This document shows positions 16,675 to 24,336 of a stretch of 64,000 nucleotides of DNA, piece after piece. The notes under the pieces are model-generated. The model saw nothing but the letters and a program-made list of their open reading frames with translations. It ran no database searches and was not told the DNA's origin. Position 1 is the stretch's first letter. Every line of letters begins with the position of its first letter. The translations under genes and the position numbers were made by a program. This DNA comes from Chryseobacterium sp. VAUSW3 (GTDB lineage Bacteria; Bacteroidota; Bacteroidia; Flavobacteriales; Weeksellaceae): the NCBI RefSeq assembly GCF_002205795.1, contig NZ_NIUY01000002.1, positions 434,001-498,000 on the forward strand, written 5' to 3'.

Positions 16675-17553
16675 ATGGAAACAGAAGAAAGGAATATCAT
16701 CATTCCTTCAGTGAATTATCATTTATGGGAACCTTGTAATATGAGATGCAAGTTTTGCTTTGCTCCTTTTTATGATGCCAAAAAACTGCTGCCCAAAGGA
16801 CATCTTCCGAAAGAGCAGTCGCTGCAGCTTGTGCGTGAACTTGCAGCATTTGGATTTGAAAAAATTACTTTTGCCGGTGGTGAACCCACTTTATGTCCCT
16901 GGATTTCTGAACTGATTTCTGAAGCCAAAAACTATGGAATGACTACCATGATCGTTACCAATGGCAGCAGAATTAATGAAGCCTTTCTGGCCCAAAATAA
17001 AGAAAGTCTCGACTGGATCATTATCAGCATTGACAGTCTGGCGGATGAAACCAATCTAAAGTCGGGACGAGCGGTTACAGGCAAAAAAATGTTGACAAGA
17101 AAGGAGCATTTCACGCTGATTGACAGGATCAGAAAATATAAGTATCGCTTAAAAATCAATACGGTCATTCATCAGTTGAATTACAAAGAATCGATGAGTG
17201 AGGTAATAGCATATGCAAAGCCAGAACGCTGGAAAGTATTTCAGGTACTGCCTGTTAAAGGAGAGAACGATAAGCATATCGATGATTTTGTCATTAATGA
17301 TGAAATGTTCAGCACATTTATTTCGAATCACCGGCAGTTTCTGGAAGAAAACATTCTGATAAGAGAGAACAACAGTGAAATGAAAGACAGCTATGTGATG
17401 GTGGATCCTGCCGGAAGATTTTACAATAACAAGAACGGGATGCAGGAATACAGCCAGTCTATTCTCAATAACGGTGTTGAAATGACTTACCGTGAAATGA
17501 ACTACAACTATCAAAATTTCATCAACAGAAAAGGTGTTTATAACTGGAAATAA
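16675..17553 (+). CDS. Prokaryotic viperin (antiviral radical SAM enzyme)
   Basis: 292 residues. Near the N-terminus SVNYHLWEPCNMRCKFCFA gives the CxxxCxxC cluster (Cys 21, 25, 28) in the S(V/I)NYH...C context typical of viperins. FAGGEPTL, IVTNGSRI, SIDSL..ETN..SGR, KINTVIHQLN, ERWKVFQVLP and the late VMVDPAGRFYNN follow in viperin order and at usual length (~290-360). Viperins turn a nucleotide triphosphate into its 3'-deoxy-3',4'-didehydro form, a chain terminator for viral polymerases; which base is used here cannot be read. The next gene, 19 bases on, is a nucleotide kinase, a partner often found beside such genes. It has its own transcription unit after a strong terminator and lies just right of the cassette array. 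Confidence 0.88.
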   Translation: METEERNIIIPSVNYHLWEPCNMRCKFCFAPFYDAKKLLPKGHLPKEQSLQLVRELAAFGFEKITFAGGEPTLCPWISELISEAKNYGMTTMIVTNGSRINEAFLAQNKESLDWIIISIDSLADETNLKSGRAVTGKKMLTRKEHFTLIDRIRKYKYRLKINTVIHQLNYKESMSEVIAYAKPERWKVFQVLPVKGENDKHIDDFVINDEMFSTFISNHRQFLEENILIRENNSEMKDSYVMVDPAGRFYNNKNGMQEYSQSILNNGVEMTYREMNYNYQNFINRKGVYNWK

Positions 17554-17572
17554 AATGATTAATTTTTAGAAA

Positions 17573-18040
17573 ATGAAAACAAAAATTACTTTATCAGGAG
17601 AAGTTGCTTCGGGAAAAAGTACTATAGGGAGACTGCTTGCGGAGAAACTGAACTATGACTTCGTTTCACTGGGCACCATAATTAGGGCAAGAGCTCAGCA
17701 GGAAGGTATTCACATTACGGAATTTCAAAAGCGGTGCAAAGAAAACGTTTCTATTGATAAAGAGATAGATGCAGAATTCGGGAGTTTTTGTAATGAGAAA
17801 GACCAACTTGTGGTAGATTACAGAATGGGTTTTAGGTTTGTCCGAAATGCCTTACACGTATATCTAAAAATAAGTGAAGAAGATGCGCTAGAACGACTGA
17901 AAGCAGCAAATCGCCCTGATGAAAACTTTGAAACAGTCAGGGAAAGAAATGAAAGTTTTAAAAGTCAGTTTTTAAATGCATATCAGATTGATTATACAGA
18001 TGAATGTCATTATGATCTGGTAATTAATGTAATCAATTAA
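17573..18040 (+). CDS. Cytidylate-kinase-like nucleotide kinase, viperin partner
   Basis: 155 residues with a P-loop GEVASGKST at 9-17, followed by IGRLLAEKLNYDFVSLGTIIRARAQQEGI, which resembles archaeal-type CMP kinases (GSGKST...LA..LG....S.G.IFR..A...G), then DKEIDAEF, and a lid-like segment with ANRPDENFETVRERNES. Shorter than bacterial Cmk (~220), and a separate Cmk is encoded at 41184-41858. With a gap of 19 bases from the viperin gene it is surely in the same operon and may supply the nucleotide that the viperin modifies. The base specificity is not readable; a broader NMP kinase is possible. Confidence 0.8.
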   Translation: MKTKITLSGEVASGKSTIGRLLAEKLNYDFVSLGTIIRARAQQEGIHITEFQKRCKENVSIDKEIDAEFGSFCNEKDQLVVDYRMGFRFVRNALHVYLKISEEDALERLKAANRPDENFETVRERNESFKSQFLNAYQIDYTDECHYDLVINVIN

Positions 18041-18346
18041 ACGTGAGAAGAAATTTCCCAGACGATTGTTAATTATTTTAATTTAAAACAATAAAAAACA
18101 AAACTACACTCAAAAAAATAGTGTTACCAAAGAAATGTCAAAGAAATGTCAAAGTAAAGGGTAAGGAATCTTCGGTCCCAGGTTGTGGGAATAGTAAAAA
18201 CCTTAATGCCCAAACCGTGTTTTTACCCAAAATCTGATGGTGGTTATTTTTTTATACTATAGAAAAAGCCCCGACAGACGGAGCTTAATTAAAAAGCGCT
18301 GTTAGAGCTCCAAGCTCTAACAGCGCTGTATATGATTAAGAATAAT
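18041..18346. other. Intergenic region between the viperin operon and typA
   Basis: 306 bases without a credible gene. They hold an 11-base direct repeat (CAAAGAAATGT at 18129 and 18140), a 5-bp hairpin (TCCCA-GGTTG-TGGGA near 18178), no T-run terminator for the + strand, and on the right the terminator of typA. The two operons converge here. Confidence 0.6.
18295..18327 (-). terminator. Terminator of typA
   Basis: A perfect 15-bp stem (18295-18309 and 18313-18327) with a 3-base loop; on the minus strand it is followed by a T-run (AAAA at 18291-18294 on +). Confidence 0.9.
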
Positions 18347-20152
18347 TTATCCTTTTGCGACTCTTTCGATGCGTTTTCTTTCGTTTTCAGAAAGAACTTT
18401 TTTACGCATACGGATGAAGTTTGGTGTTACTTCAATCGCTTCGTCGCCTTGGATGTATTCCATACATTCTTCAAGAGAGAATAAGATTTTCGGAGCGACG
18501 CTGCCGTCTTTATCCTTCCCTGATGCACGCATGTTATTCAGTTGTTTTGCCTCAACGATGTTTACCACCAAATCTCCAGGTTTGTTCTGTTCGCCCACGA
18601 TCATACCTTCGTAGATTTCCTCACCCGGATCAACAAAAAATTTACCTCTGTCCTGAAGTTTTGCGATGGAATATTCCGTAGCCGGTCCCTGACCTTTACT
18701 TACCAATACGCCTACCAATCTTCCCGGTATCGCTCCTTTGAAAGGCTTGTAATCTACGAAACGGTGCGCCATAATAGCTTCACCCGCAGTTGCGGTAAGC
18801 ATTTGAGAACGTAGACCGATTAATCCTCTTGAAGGGATTTCGAATTCCATGTGCTGCATTTCTCCTTTGGTTTCCATGATGTGAAGATCACCTTTACGCT
18901 GAGTCGCCAAATCGATTACTCTTGAAGCATATTCTTCAGGTACGTCAACTACCATAGATTCATAAGGCTCGCATTTCACCCCGTCGATTTCTCTAAGGAT
19001 TACCTGTGGCTGCCCGATGGTCATTTCATAGCCTTCTCTTCTCATGGTTTCAATTAAAACCGAAAGGTGAAGGATACCTCTACCGAATACCAGGAACGTG
19101 TTGGCATCTTCAGTTGGTTCAACCCTTAATGCTAAGTTTTTCTCTAACTCTTTCATCAACCTTTCTTTCAGGTGATTTGAAGTTACATATTTACCGTCTT
19201 TTCCGAAGAAAGGAGAGTTGTTGATGGAGAACGTCATGTTCAAAGTAGGCTCATCGATTGCGGTACGTGGCAACGGATCTGGATTCTCAAGATCTACGAA
19301 TGAATCCCCAATCTGGAATTTATCAAAACCTACGATCGCGCAGATATCACCTGCTTTTACTTCCTGAACTTTCTTTTTGCCAAGACCCTCGAAAACATAT
19401 AATTCTTTTACTTTTCCTTTGATGATGTTGCCGTCTTCCTGTGCCAGACCAATCCATTCCGATTCTTTTACAGAACCCTGGGTGATTTTACCGATCGCGA
19501 TTCTTCCTAAGAAAGAAGAGAAATCAAGGGAAGTGATCTGCATTCTCAGCGGACCTTCTTTAGCGTCAGGAGCTGGAACGTGTTCCAAAATACCATCTAA
19601 TAGTGGGAAAATATTGTCTGTAGGCTCTAGGGAAGTATTGAACCAGCCCTGTTTTGATGAACCGTAGAATGTAGGGAAATCCAACTGCTCTTCGGTGGCA
19701 TTAAGATTAAAGAACAGGTCGAATACCTGATCGTGAACTTCATCCGGACGGCAGTTTGGCTTATCAACTTTATTGATAACCACAACCGGTCTTAGACCTA
19801 ATTCCAAAGCTTTCTGAAGTACGAAACGCGTCTGCGGCATTGGCCCTTCGAAGGCATCTACCAAAAGCAGAACTCCGTCAGCCATTTTCAGTACTCTTTC
19901 CACCTCACCTCCGAAATCGGCGTGGCCCGGTGTGTCGATTACATTAATTTTGGTGTCTTTATAAGTTACCGAAATGTTTTTTGATAAAATGGTAATTCCA
20001 CGCTCTCTTTCAAGGTCATTATTGTCCATGATAAGATCACCGGATTCCTGATTTTCGCGGAAAACACTGGTGGCGTGAATGATTTTGTCGACCAGCGTAG
20101 TCTTTCCGTGGTCAACGTGCGCAATGATTGCGATATTTCTAATGTTTTGCAT
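18347..20152 (-). CDS. typA: Translational GTPase TypA/BipA
   Basis: 601 residues from ATG 20152 ([20 protein letters not shown]); an in-frame extension to 20203 is only leader. G1 [11 protein letters not shown]2 RERGITI, G3 [12 protein letters not shown] and G4 NKVDKP are all present, then the EF-G-like domains II, III and V and the TypA-specific C-terminal domain. It is a ribosome-binding GTPase involved in ribosome assembly and stress or cold growth. It stands alone between two terminated units, with a TAnnTTTG-type promoter just upstream. Confidence 0.97.
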   Translation of the reverse strand: MQNIRNIAIIAHVDHGKTTLVDKIIHATSVFRENQESGDLIMDNNDLERERGITILSKNISVTYKDTKINVIDTPGHADFGGEVERVLKMADGVLLLVDAFEGPMPQTRFVLQKALELGLRPVVVINKVDKPNCRPDEVHDQVFDLFFNLNATEEQLDFPTFYGSSKQGWFNTSLEPTDNIFPLLDGILEHVPAPDAKEGPLRMQITSLDFSSFLGRIAIGKITQGSVKESEWIGLAQEDGNIIKGKVKELYVFEGLGKKKVQEVKAGDICAIVGFDKFQIGDSFVDLENPDPLPRTAIDEPTLNMTFSINNSPFFGKDGKYVTSNHLKERLMKELEKNLALRVEPTEDANTFLVFGRGILHLSVLIETMRREGYEMTIGQPQVILREIDGVKCEPYESMVVDVPEEYASRVIDLATQRKGDLHIMETKGEMQHMEFEIPSRGLIGLRSQMLTATAGEAIMAHRFVDYKPFKGAIPGRLVGVLVSKGQGPATEYSIAKLQDRGKFFVDPGEEIYEGMIVGEQNKPGDLVVNIVEAKQLNNMRASGKDKDGSVAPKILFSLEECMEYIQGDEAIEVTPNFIRMRKKVLSENERKRIERVAKG

Positions 20153-20170
20153 AATCGTTTTTTGACGGTG

Positions 20171-20204
20171 CAAAAGTAAACTTTTTTGCCGGATAATTTG
20201 CAAA
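20171..20204 (-). promoter_or_regulatory. typA promoter
   Basis: On the minus strand TACTTTTG (20171-20178 on +) matches the flavobacterial TAnnTTTG element, and TTTG (20201-20204) lies 22 bases upstream. The predicted start is ~10 bases before the typA ATG. Confidence 0.55.
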
Positions 20205-20332
20205 GTGATATAGAATTAACAGAAATTAATACAGAAAATTAAGGAAAGTTTAATTGAGTTCTCAGAAGTGGGTTTGGTTATCGGAGTATCTGTTTTGATT
20301 AGATCAGAATTCCGCAGCGTCAGTGCATGCAA

Positions 20333-20355
20333 AAAGCGGCTACATCGGCCGCTTT
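20333..20355 (-). terminator. Terminator of the YdcH-like gene
   Basis: An 8-bp stem (AAAGCGGC 20333-20340, GCCGCTTT 20348-20355), with A-run to its left giving the U-run in the minus-strand RNA. Confidence 0.75.
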
Positions 20356-20377
20356 GGGAACAGATTGATATGTAAAT

Positions 20378-20614
20378 CTAGTTCTGCCTTAAGTATGAAT
20401 AAAGATCATCTTTTAAATGAACTCTTTTTTTGCGTAAAGCGGTTAAGTGATCGTCGGTAGTGTGATTCTGTTCACCTTCTTCGTAATGCTGAATGAGCGC
20501 GTTTACCTCCTCGTAATTCACATACATTTTTCTGAAAATTTCGTCATTCAGCTTCAGGACATTGATTTTGTCTGTGTATTCAGGAAATTCGTGGGTTAGG
20601 TTGTGGTTTTCCAT
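20378..20614 (-). CDS. YdcH-like (DUF465) small helical protein
   Basis: 78 residues from ATG 20614 (MENHNLTHEFPEYTDKI). The pattern HEFPEY...I..L...D..F..M...Y.EV..LI...E.G, followed by LR..RVHLKDDLYSYL, is the YdcH/DUF465 family, short helical-hairpin proteins of unclear role. An upstream in-frame ATG at 20689 adds a hydrophobic leader that other members lack; I prefer the shorter start. Soluble, single gene. Confidence 0.8.
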   Translation of the reverse strand: MENHNLTHEFPEYTDKINVLKLNDEIFRKMYVNYEEVNALIQHYEEGEQNHTTDDHLTALRKKRVHLKDDLYSYLRQN

Positions 20615-20713
20615 GACTTTAAATTTTAGGAATTTTGATAGATTAAAGTTAAGGAAAATATTAAACCAACGGTACATGAAAATTATCACATCTTTAAAGC
20701 CAGTACAAAAATA

Positions 20714-20741
20714 AACGCTAAAGTTCTGAGGCTTTAGCGTT
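20714..20741 (-). terminator. Terminator of the blaI/blaR1-like operon
   Basis: A 10-bp stem (AACGCTAAAG 20714-20723, CTTTAGCGTT 20732-20741) with a T-rich tail on the minus strand, 15 bases after the end of the M56 gene. Confidence 0.8.
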
Positions 20742-20755
20742 GTTAATTGTTGGCG

Positions 20756-22501
20756 TTATTTTTTGGTTGTTATATGAATTTCGTTGGCTTTGCTGCCGTT
20801 GTATCCTTTCTTATAAACATTCATTCTTTCAATGCGGTTGGGGGACAGGCTGTTCATTTCTTCTTTCGTAACAGGTTTTCCATCGATATAAATTTTCACA
20901 TCGGCATCGTCATTTCTGAGCAGGTTTGCTGATAATGAAGCTTTGGCGGCTTTTTCTGCTGCAATTTCCGCTGCTTTTAACCGTTGCTGGAATTCTGGTG
21001 AATTAACCTGTTTTTCAACTTCTCTGGCGCGTTTCTCAGCTTCTTCAATTTGCTTTTTGAACTCAGGAGAATTTACTTTCTTTTCCATTTCTAATGCTTT
21101 GAGCTCGGCTTCCTGTATCTTTTTCCTGAATTCGGGTGAGTTGTAGAGTCGGTCGGCTTCCTTCGCTTGGTTTTCAAATTCTTTAATTTTTAATTTAAAG
21201 TCGTCGGAATTATAGAAATCGAGCTGGGCATAGAGTTTATCCATTTCTACCTGTTTCAGTTCAAGCTTTTTCATGTTGATTTTAAAATCTTCAGAATTGA
21301 AAAGTTGATCCATTTTTCCGCTGAGCTGCCTCATTTCTTTTTCAAGCTTCTTGAATTTAGGACTGTCGAAGTCATTTTTCTTAGCCAATTTCTCGAGTTT
21401 TTTGCCTGTAAGGCTCATTTCTTTGCTGATTTTTTTTGCCTCTTCATTGTTTTTCATCAGGGCATCATTCAGCGGTTTAAGTTCTTCAGTTTTCAGCTTG
21501 ATTTCTTTTTCTACTGCAGGCGGAACCTGCGGACTAGGTGGTGCAACAGGAGCATCAGGAGCATCAGGTTTTGTGATTAAGGTATCGTTCTGTACCGCGG
21601 TGATGTACTTTTCGATTTCGAGGTTGGTTTCTTTAATTTCTCTGTTTTTTGCGTTAACAAGGTAGGCGAACGCAAGGATGAAGAGAATGGGCAATGCGAA
21701 TAAACGCCGCGCATAGCTGAATCTGGTTTTTGATTTTGTGAGCATTGTGATTCTTTTTTTGAGGTTAGAACTTAGGAACGGACTCGCGGCAGGTAAGTGG
21801 TTTCCGGAAAACTGACTTGCCAAAAGCATCTGCGCAAATGCTTTCATGTCCGAGTTTTTAATAGCCTTTTTATCGGCCAGATATTCGTGTATTAAACTTA
21901 TTTCTTTTTTAATAAGGTAAAAAAACGGGTTGAACCAAAAGATGGACGTAAGAATTTCAATAAAGATTTTATCTAAGGAATGTTTCTGTTCGATATGTAC
22001 CATTTCGTGCTTTAGGATTTGCTTTCCCAAATCTGAGTGCAGTGGAATGGAATTCTTCCAGAACAGATTTCTGAAGAATGAAAAAGGAGCCTCGTGCAGA
22101 GTGGTCTGGTAAAAATTAATGTCCCCGATTTTTTCTCTGGTGTATTTGCGTTTCAGCAGTTCTATTTTAAGGATTCCGTAGAAAAGTCTGGTCAGGAAAA
22201 AGAGAGCAGCCACTCCAAAACCGAAAGCAGTAAACTGATAATAAAAGTGATCATGGCTTAAATTTTTTGATTCGTTAATATTATTTAATTTATTAAGCAA
22301 CATATAAATACCGCTGTTTACTTCAACTGTAAAATAATCTACTTTCAGAAGCGGCAGCAGCAAACTGATGACCAAAACAGCAAGCAGATAAAAACGGTTG
22401 TAATGATGAAAAGTCCTGTCTTTAAGAAACAACCAGTAGTAGCAAAACATTACACCCGATGTTAAAATAACTTTTGCCAGATAAAGAAAAAAGAGTTGCA
22501 T
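20756..22501 (-). CDS. BlaR1-like M56 peptidase with helical repeats and plug-like tail
   Basis: 581 residues. The first ~270 form the M56 sensor-peptidase: several membrane helices and HEMVHIEQKHSLDK (HExxH zinc site), then EYLADKKAIK. A final membrane helix near 265 precedes a proline-rich linker (PDAPVAPPSPQVPP), a long Lys/Glu-rich helix region with four to five degenerate ~28-residue units (each with NSPEFKK or NSDDFK), and a tail DADVKIYIDGKPVTKEEMNSLSPNRIERMNV that resembles a TonB-plug segment. M56 proteins cleave the BlaI-type repressor on a signal. It lacks the penicillin-binding domain of true BlaR1, so the signal is unlikely to be a beta-lactam by that route. It starts 5 bases after the blaI stop. 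Confidence 0.88.
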   Translation of the reverse strand: MQLFFLYLAKVILTSGVMFCYYWLFLKDRTFHHYNRFYLLAVLVISLLLPLLKVDYFTVEVNSGIYMLLNKLNNINESKNLSHDHFYYQFTAFGFGVAALFFLTRLFYGILKIELLKRKYTREKIGDINFYQTTLHEAPFSFFRNLFWKNSIPLHSDLGKQILKHEMVHIEQKHSLDKIFIEILTSIFWFNPFFYLIKKEISLIHEYLADKKAIKNSDMKAFAQMLLASQFSGNHLPAASPFLSSNLKKRITMLTKSKTRFSYARRLFALPILFILAFAYLVNAKNREIKETNLEIEKYITAVQNDTLITKPDAPDAPVAPPSPQVPPAVEKEIKLKTEELKPLNDALMKNNEEAKKISKEMSLTGKKLEKLAKKNDFDSPKFKKLEKEMRQLSGKMDQLFNSEDFKINMKKLELKQVEMDKLYAQLDFYNSDDFKLKIKEFENQAKEADRLYNSPEFRKKIQEAELKALEMEKKVNSPEFKKQIEEAEKRAREVEKQVNSPEFQQRLKAAEIAAEKAAKASLSANLLRNDDADVKIYIDGKPVTKEEMNSLSPNRIERMNVYKKGYNGSKANEIHITTKK

Positions 22502-22506
22502 GCCTT

Positions 22507-22866
22507 TTATTTTTTGAGTTCGTTGAGGAGCATTTCAAGATCTTCCACACTCATTTCGTTCTTTTCGACCAGAAATGAAACTGCGTTTTTGTAGGAACCC
22601 TCGAAATAATTCTTCACCAGGCTTTTCATTGATTTCCCACTGTATCTCTCTTTTGAAACTAAAGGGAAATACTGGTGCTGGCGACCATGAACTTCATAAT
22701 CTACAAAATCTTTTTCCTTCAGCACTTTTAATATGGTAGAAACGGTATTGGTGTGCGGTTTTGGTTCGGGAAAAAGCTCAAGGATGTCTTTAAGAAAGCC
22801 TTTTTCGATCTCCCAGAGGTACTGCATTACCTGTTCTTCAGCTTTTGTTAATTGAGCAATCTGCAT
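22507..22866 (-). CDS. BlaI/MecI-type repressor
   Basis: 119 residues, all one winged-helix repressor: LTKAEEQVMQYLWEIEKGFLKDIL, then KPHTNTVSTILKVLKEKDFVDYEVHGRQHQYFPLV (recognition helix and wing), and a dimerisation helix pair at the end. It should repress its own operon and be cut by the M56 partner. Two operator-like inverted repeats flank its promoter (see the promoter entry), which supports autoregulation. The ATG at 22866 begins right beside one of them. Confidence 0.9.
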   Translation of the reverse strand: MQIAQLTKAEEQVMQYLWEIEKGFLKDILELFPEPKPHTNTVSTILKVLKEKDFVDYEVHGRQHQYFPLVSKERYSGKSMKSLVKNYFEGSYKNAVSFLVEKNEMSVEDLEMLLNELKK

Positions 22867-22934
22867 ATCACTATTTATTTAGTGATACAAATGTAGGAAT
22901 TAAATCCGTTCTTACAACTATTTTTGTAGTGATA
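22866..22934 (-). promoter_or_regulatory. blaI promoter with two operator palindromes
   Basis: On the minus strand TTG (22915-22917 on +) and TACATTTG (22888-22895) are 19 bases apart, an ideal flavobacterial promoter. A perfect palindrome, TATCACTA-6-TAGTGATA (22866-22887), adjoins the -7 element and the start codon; a second half-matching one, TACAACTA-6-TAGTGATA (22913-22934), covers the -33 element. Both have the same TAGTGATA half-site and 6-base spacing, as expected for BlaI dimers. Confidence 0.8.
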
Positions 22935-23013
22935 ATATGAAATTTATTGTAAGTATTTGATTGTCAGTTATAAAAATTAGAAGTTATCGCCGATGTCACT
23001 TTAATATATATTA

Positions 23014-23043
23014 TTGAGAATTTGTGTAAAAACCTTATCTTTG
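23014..23043 (+). promoter_or_regulatory. ychF promoter
   Basis: TTG at 23014-23016, 19 bases, TATCTTTG at 23036-23043: a full match to the TTG-N19-TAnnTTTG type. It is divergent from the blaI promoter ~100 bases away. Confidence 0.8.
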
Positions 23044-23099
23044 CACACCTTAATTTAAACTGCAACACGCCAAAAGTGTCTTGCTAAAAGCAAAAATTT

Positions 23100-24191
23100 A
23101 TGAAATGTGGAATTGTAGGTTTGCCCAATGTAGGTAAATCAACCCTTTTTAACTGCCTGAGCAACGCCAAAGCGCAGTCTGCCAACTATCCTTTCTGTAC
23201 GATTGAACCTAACCTGGGAACGGTTTCCGTGCCCGATCACCGTTTGTTCGAACTCGAAAAACTGGTGAATCCGGAAAGAGTTTTGCCCGCGGTGGTAGAA
23301 ATTGTAGATATCGCCGGGCTGGTGAAAGGTGCAAGTAAAGGTGAAGGTTTAGGGAACCAGTTCCTGGCCAATATCCGCGAATGCGAAGCTATTATCCATG
23401 TATTAAGATGTTTCGAAAACGGCAATATTATTCACGTGGAAGGTTCTGTAGATCCGCTTCGTGACAAAGAAATCATCGATATCGAACTTCAGCTGAAAGA
23501 TATGGAGGCGATCGCTAAAGCTGCAGAAAAAGCGAAGAAATTCATTAAATCCGGAAAGAAAGAAGATGTGTTGACCTATGAAACACTGGTTAATCTTCAG
23601 AAATTTGTAGAAGACGGTAAGAATGCCAGAGAATTCCCGATGGATGATTTTGCAAAGTCTGTGATTTCTGAAATTCAGCTGCTGACCAACAAACCTGTGC
23701 TTTATGTTTGTAATGTGGATGAAAATTCCATTAAAAACGGCAACGAATGGATTGCGAAGATCGAAGAAATGGCAGCAAAAGAAAATGCTGAAGTTGTAGT
23801 GCTGGCTGCTCAGATTGAAGCCGACATTAACGAACTTGAAACCTTTGAAGAAAGACAGATGTTCCTGGAAGAACTTGGTTTGGATGAACCCGGTGTTAAC
23901 AAACTCGTTAGAAAAGCTTACGATTTACTTAAGCTACAAACCTATTTCACCGCCGGCGTGAAAGAAGTACGTGCCTGGACGATTGGTCAGGGCTGGACGG
24001 CGCCTCAGGCCGCAGGCGTGATTCATACCGACTTCGAAAAAGGATTCATCCGTGCAGAAGTTATCGGTTATGATGATTTTGTAACTTATGGATCCGAAGC
24101 TAAAGTAAAGGAAGCTGGAAAAATGAGGGTAGAAGGTAAAGAATACATTGTAAAAGACGGTGATGTAATGCATTTCCGATTCAATGTATAA
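23100..24191 (+). CDS. ychF: Redox-regulated Obg-like GTPase/ATPase YchF
   Basis: 363 residues, the normal length. GLPNVGKSTLFN (G1), DIAGLVKGASKGEGLGNQFL (G3 with the YchF-specific stretch) and CNVDE (NxxE in place of NKxD, the reason why the family prefers ATP) are present, then the coiled-coil insert and the C-terminal TGS domain with QTYFTAGVKEVRAWTIGQGWTAPQAAG. It acts at the ribosome and in stress responses. Single gene with its own promoter and terminator. Confidence 0.97.
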   Translation: MKCGIVGLPNVGKSTLFNCLSNAKAQSANYPFCTIEPNLGTVSVPDHRLFELEKLVNPERVLPAVVEIVDIAGLVKGASKGEGLGNQFLANIRECEAIIHVLRCFENGNIIHVEGSVDPLRDKEIIDIELQLKDMEAIAKAAEKAKKFIKSGKKEDVLTYETLVNLQKFVEDGKNAREFPMDDFAKSVISEIQLLTNKPVLYVCNVDENSIKNGNEWIAKIEEMAAKENAEVVVLAAQIEADINELETFEERQMFLEELGLDEPGVNKLVRKAYDLLKLQTYFTAGVKEVRAWTIGQGWTAPQAAGVIHTDFEKGFIRAEVIGYDDFVTYGSEAKVKEAGKMRVEGKEYIVKDGDVMHFRFNV

Positions 24192-24210
24192 TTAAAGATT
24201 TTTAGATATT

Positions 24211-24240
24211 AAAAGCAGATTTCATAAAATCTGCTTTTTT
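24211..24240 (+). terminator. Terminator of ychF
   Basis: A perfect 12-bp stem (AAAAGCAGATTT 24211-24222 and its complement 24227-24238) with a CATA loop and T-run. Confidence 0.9.
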
Positions 24241-24336
24241 TATTGCGTATCTTTGATTGTATTGTTAGAGCATCGGTAATACTGAATTATTCAGCAAAGA
24301 ATATTACTGCGTCGTTCTAAGAAGCAGAATTCTACA

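Noticed and set aside
16675..17553. MoaA- or QueE-type radical SAM enzyme
   Set aside because: The SVNYH context before the cluster, the order of later motifs and the kinase neighbour fit viperin better, and no molybdopterin or queuosine genes are nearby.
18369..19667. Several + strand frames inside typA
   Set aside because: All are antisense to a highly conserved GTPase gene and have no start context or domain.
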